Source: Chaenocephalus aceratus (Eukaryota > Chordata > Actinopteri > Perciformes > Channichthyidae). From it: a stretch of 64,000 bases of DNA. The position numbers and the translations under genes are program-made. Positions 59,501 to 64,000 of this stretch are shown piece after piece. The DNA lies in assembly GCA_023974075.1 (NCBI GenBank), contig JAMFTG010000072.1, positions 232,001 through 296,000 on the forward strand, written 5' to 3'. Position 1 is the first letter of the stretch. The number at the start of each line of letters is the position of its first letter. The notes beneath the pieces are model-generated. The model was not told where the DNA came from and ran no database searches. It saw only the letters and a program-made list of their open reading frames with translations.

Positions 59501-62500
59501 GAGGGGACACATGTTGATGAAGAAGAGGGGACACATGCTGATGTAGAAGAGACATGAAGAAGAGGGGACACATGTTGATGTAGAGGAGACATGAAGAAGA
59601 GGGGACACATGTTGATGTAGAAGAGACATGGAGAAGAGGGTACACATGTTGATGTAGAAGAGACATGGAGAAGAGGGGACACATGTTGATGTAGAAGAGA
59701 CATGAAGAAGAGGGGACACATGTTGATGAAGAAGAGACATGAAGAAGAGGGGACACATGTTGATGTAGAAGAGACATGAAGAAGAGGGGACACATGTTGA
59801 TGTAGAAGAGACACGAAGAAGAGGGGACACATGTTGATGTAGAAGAGACACGAAGAAGAGGGGACACATGTTGATGTAGAAGAGACACGAAGAAGAGGGG
59901 ACACATGTTGATGTAGAAGAGACATGAAGAAGAGGGGACACATGTTGATGTAGAGGAGACATGAAGAAGAGGGGACACATGTTGATGTAGAAGAGACATG
60001 AAGAAGAGGGGACACATGTTGATGAAGAAGAGACATGGAGAAGAGGGTACACATGTTGATGTAGAAGAGACATGGAGAAGAGGGGACACATGTTGATGTA
60101 GAAGAGACATGAAGAAGAGGGGACACATGTTGATGAAGAAGAGACATGAAGAAGAGGGGACACATGTTGATGTAGAAGAGGGGACACATGTTGATGTAGA
60201 GGAGACATGAAGAAGAGGGGACACATGTTGATGAAGAAGAGACATGAAGAAGAGGGGACACATGTTGATGTAGAAGAGGGGACACATGTTGATGTAGAAG
60301 AGACATGGAGAAGAGGGTACACATGTTGATGTAGAAGAGACATGGAGAAGAGGGGACACATGTTGATGTAGAAGAGACATGAAGAAGAGGGGACACATGT
60401 TGATGTCGAAGAGACATGAAGAAGAGGGGACACATGTTGATGTCGAAGAGACATGGAGAAGAGGGGACACATGTTGATGTAGAAGAGACATGAAGAAGTG
60501 GATTTTGCATAATAGATGACCTTTAACATCATACGTTTGAATAACAAAGAAATTCTCAATTTTCACTTTTTTTTTTAATACACTATAAATGTCACTCAAC
60601 CCAATAACCTGTTCAATAAATAAAGCATTATGATTCTTAACAGCCGTTCTCTACATAAACAGGTGTGTATAAGACAGGAGGGGGGGGGGTTCTCACCTGG
60701 GTGGTGGGGCACTGGAACTCCAGCAGCACCATGGGGCTCGCACACTTCATGATGTTGAAGTAGAACAGCATGCCCTTTTTCCTGTTACACAGATCCGTGT
60801 ATAAATGATGAGGCCGACTAACACATTCCTGTGCATCGTGTTTTTGACCTTCATCAAAAGCACCGTGAACCAGGAGATCATCATTATTTTCTCATGTTGT
60901 GCTCCGGGGAGTACACTTGTTTGTGTCTCTATAGGCAAGGCCAGTTTATTTATATAGCACCTTTCAGCACCAGGCAGTTCAAGGTGCTTTACAAAAATGA
61001 AAGACATTCAGACAAAGGCATTTAAAAACAGTAAAAGATAAAAGAAACATTAAAAGAAAAACAAAAAATGAAAGACATTAAGAAAATGGCATTTAAAATC
61101 AGTCGTTAAAAAGAAAAGCTAATAAAATAAACATTAAAAGATCAAAGTTACAGTGCATTTCGGTTCTTGATTTTTAATTTATTCACAGAACCTCCCTTTG
61201 GAAATCCGAACATTTCCGTCCCGATTGTTAATTTGTTTTCACCATGTTATGCTCGCATGACATCCTCGGACCCTCCGGAGGGTGTACTAGCCCCCTACTC
61301 TGCTTTGCGTTCCATAACAAAGTCTTTAAGAGTTACCTGAACACCCCGTGTTACCAAAACACTATTTTCCCCCCGTCGGTGCTGTGATACTTGTCCCTCA
61401 GTACAAATCACCCAAAAACTGATCGTAACCCCTGGCTACGACGGATATCCCAAATATCCTACTTCCGAGCCGTCCCTCTCATAAATGTCATGGAGAAATT
61501 AATAGTAAGAAGCATTGATAGTTATATCTGGAGACCTTCTTGCGAGGTGCGATATACACTTGTGTTCAATTTAAATGTTTCCTTGCCATTTGTATGCATT
61601 ACAGATTATTAAAAACACTTTTAACATGGTTTAAGCATTTGCGATTTGTATTCTCTTAATTGTTTTGTAGTCAATGTGTGCTTGCCTTTCTATAATAAGC
61701 AAGTCTACTCTCTTCCTAAACATGCACTGTGCCTTTGAAACCCTCCAGGGGGTCCGGTGCCTTGCTCTAATGCACCACGGCAGTAACTGGGACCTCTCGA
61801 AGTACCAGTCCACATTCCATATTAAGGTCTGTTCGGGGACTTGAACCGGCGACCCTGCAGTTCCCAGGCCAAGTGCCTACAGACTATGCCTTTGTTGCTG
61901 TAACGCCGTTAATTTGCCCTCTGTGGAACGAGTAAGGATTTCTGATTCTGATAGTATCACACCAACATCCATACTAAATTACATACAGGGGCATAAAGAG
62001 GAAGGGGGGCTATGTAACCCGACACCAGATTATTTGTTACACCATCAGATAATCCCTCTTTGAATACCTTTTCAAAGAGGGAAGTACTTTCCCGCGCTCT
62101 CGCTCTGAACACACCCATATTTGAGCTGAACTGTCATCGCGTGTTTGACTACGTTCTGTTGTGACACTATAGCGGTAACTAAATCCATCCAACAAATACA
62201 AACACTTGGCAAAGAACCCAAAACCATGTCTGTCTCCAGGAGCACATATTGCCGTGATGACACACAAGGTGAAAACAACACCAACCACACACACACACTC
62301 TCTCTGATGGTAATTATAATCTATATTTGGAAAGCGACTCACTCCAGTGGGGTGCCCGCCTGCCCGCAGAACTGCCCTCGACTGTCAGTGGGGTAAATCA
62401 CCTTCCTGGGGTCACCCTGGGACCAGGCTGGAGGCACAAACAAAGAAGGTTAGATTGCATTTAAACAAAGGTTTTTGATGGGTTTTCTTCAACTTGCAGG

Positions 62501-62720
62501 GTTGTTTCCTTACCCAGAATTCCCACTGCAAAGTAACCCAGTAGGGCGATAATGAAGAGAACGCAGCACACGATGTCTGTGCAGCTCCTGGGAGGAGAGA
62601 GCAGAGTTTAAAGGGTTAAAATAAACTCTTTACACACAGTGAAAACCAGAAGTCACATATCTCTAACTCACCTGTTCTGGATGGGGCCCTTGAACGAGGA
62701 GTCATACTTCCTTGGCTCGC
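38415..62720 (-). CDS. slc44a2: choline transporter-like protein 2, partial (first exon outside window)
   Basis: Exons 2-21 plus one of two terminal exons, all in phase: 62672-62720, 62514-62587, 62343-62427, 60697-60781, 56559-56672, 56407-56467, 55853-55976, 53909-53992, 53715-53827, 52263-52394, 52060-52159, 50306-50398, 50072-50156, 48537-48799, 47317-47411, 46501-46604, 46324-46397, 46174-46244, 45066-45154, 43907-43991, then 42002-42186 or 38415-38521. This gives about 720 or 695 codons, close to full CTL2 length. Family landmarks: an N-terminal membrane helix, a large Cys-rich extracellular loop with N-glycosylation sites (NNS, NAT, NVT), [51 protein letters not shown] and [23 protein letters not shown] proteins have about ten membrane helices and move choline or ethanolamine at plasma and mitochondrial membranes; this is family knowledge. 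The best match from memory is SLC44A2 rather than SLC44A4. Confidence 0.92.
38968..39358 (+). mobile_element. TTAA MITE copy 4
   Basis: 391-bp member of the GGTGGGGTAGGTAAG family with TTAA at 38968-38971 and 39355-39358, located between the two alternative terminal exons of slc44a2. Confidence 0.88.
39709..41852. mobile_element. hAT MITE with 35-bp array and perfect 8-bp target duplication
   Basis: Ends CAGAGGTGGGAAGTAAC and (complement) CAGAGGTGGGAGAAGTAC are flanked by TTGGCCAG at 39701-39708 and 41853-41860. The interior is an array of about 54 units of 35 bp (39945-41830; core GAGTACTTCTACTTTTACTC). A captured LINE fragment lies at 39836-39935. It sits between the alternative terminal exons of slc44a2, just downstream of exon 22a. 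Confidence 0.9.
39836..39935 (+). mobile_element. L2 reverse-transcriptase fragment inside the hAT MITE
   Basis: Plus strand: GAAAAACAACGACC, then TATGCAGATGACACCCAGAT, the YADDTQIY box of fish L2 elements, about 100 bp only. Confidence 0.7.
42002..42186 (-). CDS. slc44a2: slc44a2 alternative terminal exon 22a (proximal)
   Basis: 185 nt to a TAG stop. Encodes [20 protein letters not shown], then an acidic tail ([12 protein letters not shown], ending QEEYEV). The junction codon is Cys. The acceptor AACAAG|GTGAAG is preceded by a CA repeat instead of a pyrimidine tract. A candidate ATTAAA poly(A) signal on the minus strand lies at 41878-41883, next to a hAT insertion. Its homology to exon 22b shows it is a tandemly duplicated terminal exon. 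Confidence 0.8.
42190..42211. repeat. CA/GT repeat at the exon 22a acceptor
   Basis: On the transcript strand, (CA)n ends about 7 nt before the AG of exon 22a, where a pyrimidine tract would be expected. Confidence 0.9.
42457..43431 (-). mobile_element. TIR element with 72-bp array, copy 2
   Basis: Ends GAGTGGTGCAGGAATGA and (complement) CAGTGGTGCAGGGATGT. Holds about eight 72-bp units (42655-43245) in reverse orientation relative to copy 1. Located in the intron between slc44a2 exon 21 and exon 22a. Confidence 0.8.
43576..43864. mobile_element. TTAA-flanked MITE (GTCATGC end family)
   Basis: TTAAAAGGTCCCATGTCATG at the left and the complement TTAAAGGTCTCATGTCACGG at the right, TTAA at both borders, 289 bp, 43 bp downstream (in transcription) of exon 21. 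Confidence 0.8.
43907..43991 (-). CDS. slc44a2: slc44a2 exon 21, last shared exon
   Basis: 85 nt encoding [20 protein letters not shown] and VDTLFLCF, ending with one T that completes a codon differently with each terminal exon (TGT Cys or TTG Leu). Confidence 0.95.
44050..45003 (-). repeat. 37-bp minisatellite MITE copy, about 24 units
   Basis: Same unit as 31850-34830 in opposite orientation (TACTTTCTACTTCTTACATG core), preceded by the terminal sequence GTACAAATACTTTGTTACTG at 44054. It lies in the intron between exons 20 and 21; the other terminus is missing. Confidence 0.9.
45066..45154 (-). CDS. slc44a2: slc44a2 exon 20
   Basis: 89 nt encoding [20 protein letters not shown] and LHYYWVPIL. 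Confidence 0.94.
45353..46026 (+). mobile_element. TTAA-flanked element, progenitor-like copy with one 37-bp unit
   Basis: Ends TTAAAGGTCACCTATCAGGC and (complement) TTAAAGGGGACCTATCATGC, TTAA at both borders. Near the right end is a single GGGGACACATGTTGATGTAT followed by AGAAGACATCAACAAG, matching the unit amplified in the copy at 56848-60526. Confidence 0.85.
46174..46244 (-). CDS. slc44a2: slc44a2 exon 19, membrane helix
   Basis: 71 nt encoding [20 protein letters not shown] and GLV. Confidence 0.93.
46324..46397 (-). CDS. slc44a2: slc44a2 exon 18
   Basis: 74 nt encoding [20 protein letters not shown] followed by RNMI. In phase with exons 17 and 19. Confidence 0.95.
46501..46604 (-). 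CDS. slc44a2: slc44a2 exon 17
   Basis: 104 nt encoding the Cys-rich [20 protein letters not shown] and [13 protein letters not shown]. Confidence 0.95.
47317..47411 (-). CDS. slc44a2: slc44a2 exon 16
   Basis: 95 nt encoding [20 protein letters not shown] and [11 protein letters not shown]. Confidence 0.95.
47440..47545 (-). mobile_element. LINE 3' tail fragment
   Basis: (AAT)n followed by ACATTTTATTTCGAGGCGCC and TTCAGGACACCCAAGG, the reverse complement of a Rex/L2-like LINE tail. Confidence 0.6.
48081..48259 (+). mobile_element. tRNA-derived SINE, copy A
   Basis: A-box-like GTGGTGCAGTGGCTTGAGCG and B box GGTTCAAACCC (48132-48142), followed by the conserved body TGTCCCTGAAGACACTTCAC and the 3' part AAAAGCGTCTAACAAGT. 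It shares its body and tail with 54208-54388. Confidence 0.85.
48537..48799 (-). CDS. slc44a2: slc44a2 exon 15, most conserved core
   Basis: 263 nt encoding [40 protein letters not shown] and [20 protein letters not shown], the core of the Choline_transpo family. Confidence 0.96.
48918..48952. repeat. solo end of the GGTGCAGG TIR element
   Basis: GGTTTTAGGCCTCACTCCTG followed by CACCGCTATATTC matches only the right terminus of the 72-bp-array element. Confidence 0.6.
49200..49300 (+). mobile_element. LINE 3' tail fragment
   Basis: TTTGTAAAGCACCTTGAATT, then GTGCTCTATAAATAAACTTG and CCTTGCC, the plus-strand form of the tail ending the LINEs at 1983 and 60933. Confidence 0.65.
49341..49640 (+). 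mobile_element. LINE 3' fragment, copy 2
   Basis: [20 protein letters not shown] coding remnant and the same 3' UTR as 29887-30220, ending GACCATTCAAGTATTATCG. Confidence 0.65.
50072..50156 (-). CDS. slc44a2: slc44a2 exon 14
   Basis: 85 nt encoding [20 protein letters not shown] and SRKTCEPA. Sequon NET. Confidence 0.92.
50306..50398 (-). CDS. slc44a2: slc44a2 exon 13, membrane helix
   Basis: 93 nt encoding [20 protein letters not shown] and IAYWCVTA. The donor GCTGT|GTATCC was chosen because it keeps the frame with exon 14. Confidence 0.9.
50757..51045 (-). mobile_element. second LINE 3' end, inserted in the first, with G-run
   Basis: Minus strand: [20 protein letters not shown], then [12 protein letters not shown], a 3' UTR and an (ATT)n-type tail at 50757. 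A run of about 25 G lies at 51020-51044. Opposite in orientation to the host LINE. Confidence 0.75.
51093..51739. mobile_element. MITE with TTA target duplication (Harbinger-like)
   Basis: Ends CGGCCCGTCTACACTACAGC and (complement) CGGAGCGTCCACACTACAGC, flanked by TTA at 51090-51092 and 51740-51742, as in PIF/Harbinger elements. It contains a 59-bp near-perfect palindrome (51221-51279) and an AT microsatellite (51557-51587). Confidence 0.75.
52060..52159 (-). CDS. slc44a2: slc44a2 exon 12, membrane helix
   Basis: 100 nt encoding [20 protein letters not shown] and [13 protein letters not shown]. Confidence 0.94.
52263..52394 (-). CDS. slc44a2: slc44a2 exon 11
   Basis: 132 nt encoding [20 protein letters not shown] and [20 protein letters not shown]. 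Sequon NVT. Confidence 0.94.
52774..53359 (-). mobile_element. hAT (Charlie-like) non-autonomous element, copy 2
   Basis: CAGGGGTGTCAAACTCAAAT at the left and GAGTTTGACACGTGTG at the right, flanked by CTCAAGA on both sides (52767-52773, 53360-53366), a 7-8 bp duplication. Opposite in orientation to 19062-19616. It interrupts a GTTTTAGTGCATGGCAATGG repeat shared with 654-916. Confidence 0.85.
53715..53827 (-). CDS. slc44a2: slc44a2 exon 10, membrane helices 2-3
   Basis: 113 nt encoding [20 protein letters not shown] and [18 protein letters not shown]. Confidence 0.94.
53909..53992 (-). CDS. slc44a2: slc44a2 exon 9
   Basis: 84 nt encoding [20 protein letters not shown] and KSWYWILI, leading into membrane helix 2. 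Confidence 0.92.
54208..54388 (+). mobile_element. tRNA-derived SINE, copy B
   Basis: B box GGTTCAAACCC (54258-54268), body TGTCCCTGAGACCCTTCACC and tail GTAAGTCGCTTTGGATAAAA, then GCGTCTAACAAGT. Confidence 0.85.
54400..54812 (-). mobile_element. non-LTR retrotransposon C-terminal fragment
   Basis: Minus strand, 139 open codons: [40 protein letters not shown] and [17 protein letters not shown]. This C-terminal block is very common in fish LINE ORF2 proteins. The frame changes after LPRR relative to the usual pattern. 5'-truncated; clade not assigned. Confidence 0.8.
54978..55672. mobile_element. MITE with TA borders, host of a nested MITE
   Basis: Ends TGGGCTCAGAACAGTGTCAT and (complement) TGGGCTCAGAACAGTCTCGT extend about 50 bp, with TA on both sides, as expected for Tc1/mariner-type elements. 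Interrupted at 55277-55592. Confidence 0.78.
55277..55592. mobile_element. nested MITE (TACCGTACTTTTCGG family)
   Basis: Inverted ends TACCGTACTTTTCGGACGAT and complement TACCGTACTTTTCGGACTAT. A widespread vertebrate short-element type, no coding capacity. Confidence 0.8.
55853..55976 (-). CDS. slc44a2: slc44a2 exon 8
   Basis: 124 nt encoding [20 protein letters not shown] and [14 protein letters not shown]. Contains an NNS glycosylation sequon. Confidence 0.92.
56407..56467 (-). CDS. slc44a2: slc44a2 exon 7
   Basis: 61 nt encoding [20 protein letters not shown]. Acceptor TTTCAG|GGAATC, donor GCCCT|GTGAGT. Confidence 0.9.
56512..56548. repeat. CA/GT microsatellite at the exon 6 donor
   Basis: (CA)n on the transcript strand, beginning 11 nt downstream of the slc44a2 exon 6 splice donor. 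Confidence 0.95.
56559..56672 (-). CDS. slc44a2: slc44a2 exon 6
   Basis: 114 nt encoding [20 protein letters not shown] and [14 protein letters not shown] long CA repeat (transcript strand) starts about 11 nt after the donor ACATG|GTGGGT. Confidence 0.93.
56848..60526 (+). mobile_element. TTAA-flanked element with giant 37-bp array
   Basis: TTAAAGGTCACCTATCATGC at the left and (complement) TTAAAGGTCATCTATTATGC at the right, TTAA at both borders. The left 700 bp aligns with 45353-46000. The place of the single 37-bp unit is taken by about 80 units. Lies in the intron between slc44a2 exons 5 and 6. Confidence 0.9.
57575..60497 (+). repeat. 37-bp minisatellite, about 80 units
   Basis: Unit GAGGGGACACATGTTGATGT then AGAAGAGACATGAAGAA, with shortened 22-bp variants and larger recurring blocks (for example a block near 58260-58790 repeated near 59220-59790). 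No stop occurs in any minus-strand frame, producing three artefactual frames of about 1000 codons. Confidence 0.95.
60697..60781 (-). CDS. slc44a2: slc44a2 exon 5
   Basis: 85 nt encoding [20 protein letters not shown] and EFQCPTTQ. The intron that follows in transcription carries the large 37-bp array. Confidence 0.93.
60933..61160 (-). mobile_element. LINE 3' end fragment
   Basis: GGCAAGGCCAGTTTATTTAT at the left and AAAATGAAAGACATTAAGAA further in, matching the tail of the LINE at 1983-3180. Confidence 0.7.
61738..61905 (-). mobile_element. tRNA-derived SINE on the minus strand
   Basis: Minus strand: TAGTCTGTAGGCACTTGGCC as A-box region, B box GGTTCAAGTCC, then a body with GGAATGTGGACTGGTACTTC. 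It does not fold as an intact tRNA by eye, so a SINE is preferred over a tRNA gene. Confidence 0.6.
62343..62427 (-). CDS. slc44a2: slc44a2 exon 4
   Basis: 85 nt encoding [20 protein letters not shown] and GQAGTPLE, the [14 protein letters not shown] signature of the family. Confidence 0.95.
62514..62587 (-). CDS. slc44a2: slc44a2 exon 3, membrane helix 1
   Basis: 74 nt encoding [20 protein letters not shown] and AVGIL, the conserved first membrane helix. Donor TTCTGG|GTAAGG. Confidence 0.93.
62672..62720 (-). CDS. slc44a2: slc44a2 exon 2
   Basis: 49 nt encoding [15 protein letters not shown], the conserved cytosolic N-terminus before helix 1. It begins with 2 nt completing a Gly codon from an upstream exon not found in the window. 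Confidence 0.9.
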
Positions 62721-62729
62721 CTAAACAGA

Positions 62730-63384
62730 AGAAGAAAGATGTTAGAGACTTTCTGTTGGTCGACCAAGAAGTTAGCGTCGTAAGGGTTCTCTTCACAAAA
62801 AGACAATGGGATTTTCCCATAGGATTTAAGCAGCAAATAAGATCTGTGTGACACTCACATTTACGATCCTACACATTTTGTTTAGTAGGATAATCTCCAC
62901 CACTTTATGATTTTTTAGGTAAAAAGCTATCGTCACGTGACTTCATCCGCTAAGCTAAAGGTGGCTAATGTTGGGCTATAAAGGAACTACAGTACGGTCA
63001 CATGACTTCACTTCACCACCGCTAAGCTAAAGGTGGCTAATGTTGGGCTATAAAGGAACTACATCACGGTCACATGACTTCACGTCACCACCGCTAAGCT
63101 AAAGGTGGCTAATGTTGGGCTATAAAGGAACTACATCACGGTCACATGACTTCACGTCACCACCGCTAAGCTAAAGGTGGCTAATGTTGGGCGTGATGAT
63201 GGTTAGTCGTCTCATTTAGACACTTGTTAGCAACCGCTGTTTATGTCGTTAACTTGTGTTAACCACAGACCTTAATTCAGGCTTCTAACCCAACAGAAGA
63301 CATTGACTTCGAACCAAAAGCATCATAAACTGTAAATTGGTAACTCATTTCCAGGTTTTAGGATTTCATTCCGGCACCGCTCTA
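62730..63384 (+). mobile_element. TIR element with 72-bp array, copy 3
   Basis: The left part (GGGATTTTCCCATAGGATTT region) and right part (TAGTCGTCTCATTTAGACAC, ending CATTCCGGCACCGCTCT) match copy 1. The array is only about 3.5 units (62945-63195). The left terminus is lost close to slc44a2 exon 2. Confidence 0.75.
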
Positions 63385-64000
63385 GTGAGGGCATGGCTTA
63401 GTGAGATATCTACAACCCTAAGTGCAATATAATATGTTAAACGGGGATGTTATTAAAAAGGTTGAGCAACAGTACGCCCCCCCTCTTCCTCCCTCTCTTC
63501 TGTCAGATGGCTTTTGCCTGCAAACTGACACGCCTGGCAACACAACAAATTCCTCCCTGGTGACTAAGCAGCAGAAAACCCATGAGGAGGAAGAGAACAA
63601 CACGACTGGTGCGTCCACCAGAGGGGGCCTGAATCACTAGATCAATACCATGACAAGGCAATAATGTCATGTTCATATACAAGATTTATAATGCCAACAA
63701 CAAGACATTTAAAACAATCCACACCTTTTTCTGAAGGGTAAAGCATTAATTCAATAAATCAGAATAAGATGGTATCACTTGTTTTTCAGAAAAGGAAAGG
63801 TATTGTGATAGACTACCTCTGTTAAGCAGGTTATTATTAGATTAGATGTACATTCTTTTTCCAAAATGGGAGATGTGGAATATGGAGAAAGTCTTGGTGG
63901 ATATTTACATTCTTAATTTGGGTTGGGATAAGACTTCCTGCAAATGGACAGCCCGATGCAGAGCAGAATATATTCATTTAATAGTCCCAGATGCATGAAA
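63385..64000. other. slc44a2 intron 1, nothing recognised
   Basis: No first exon of slc44a2, promoter or recognisable repeat was found up to the window edge; the expected start lies further upstream of the gene (beyond 64000). Confidence 0.5.

Noticed and set aside
57431..60599. Three overlapping minus-strand open frames of 1042, 995 and 998 codons
   Set aside because: They are the three frames of a stop-free 37-bp tandem repeat ([11 protein letters not shown] / [13 protein letters not shown] / STSTCVPSS). 37 is not a multiple of 3, so each frame cycles through the same peptides. No gene is supported.
61838..61905. tRNA gene on the minus strand
   Set aside because: B box and A-box region are present, but the flanks match a SINE body and the stems do not pair convincingly by eye.
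63418..63640. Possible slc44a2 first exon or small gene
   Set aside because: Neither strand gives the expected CTL2 N-terminus with an in-phase donor ending in a single G; frames are short and unsupported.
63750..64000. Possible LINE remnant at the window edge
   Set aside because: A weak resemblance to a Tx1-type C-terminus was seen, but no motif was convincing enough to call it.

Overview
This is vertebrate nuclear DNA, almost certainly from a teleost fish. The genes are split by short GT-AG introns, there are L2-, Rex- and Tx1-type LINE fragments, tRNA-SINEs, hAT- and piggyBac-type MITEs, abundant microsatellites, and fish-like protein sequences. No species can be named from the sequence alone.

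Two protein-coding genes are readable exon by exon, both on the minus strand. At 1217-20367 lies a complete Ral guanine-nucleotide exchange factor gene of the RGL family. Its 17 coding exons keep phase throughout and give 745 aa, with RasGEF-N, RasGEF and Ras-association domains. It is best called rgl3, with RGL1 as the alternative. It has a TATA box near 20660 and a poly(A) signal near 1000. At 38415 to beyond 62720 lies a choline-transporter-like gene, slc44a2 (CTL2). The first exon is outside the window. Twenty internal exons are followed by two alternative terminal exons (42002-42186 and 38415-38521) that encode different cytoplasmic tails. Human SLC44A2 and RGL3 both map to 19p13.2, which supports the paralogue calls. 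A possible first exon of an unidentified plus-strand gene, with a CpG-rich promoter, sits at 404-521.

Layout: 1-530 plus-strand promoter and orphan first exon; 980-20670 rgl3 with LINE, MITE and minisatellite-filled introns; 20670-37640 intergenic, dominated by four minisatellite-bearing transposons, a self-nested TTAA MITE pair, microsatellites and an inverted copy of rgl3 exon 7; 37800-62720 slc44a2, whose introns hold further arrays, including a roughly 2.9 kb array of a 37-bp unit; 62720-64000 slc44a2 intron 1 with another copy of the 72-bp-repeat element.

The most striking pattern is that unrelated non-autonomous DNA transposon families here carry internal tandem arrays. At least four families (TTAA-target, 8-bp-target hAT, and a third type with a GGTGCAGG terminal repeat) exist both with short or absent arrays and with strongly expanded ones. 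In several cases the terminal repeats and target-site duplications can be read directly. Transposition followed by array expansion explains nearly all the long open reading frames in the window, including three overlapping frames of about 1000 codons at 57.4-60.6 kb that are not genes. No clearly new protein system was found. The items most worth checking are the transposon-borne arrays with repeated E-box/CRE-like motifs, the duplicated rgl3 exon 7, and the CA-repeat-flanked alternative exons of slc44a2.
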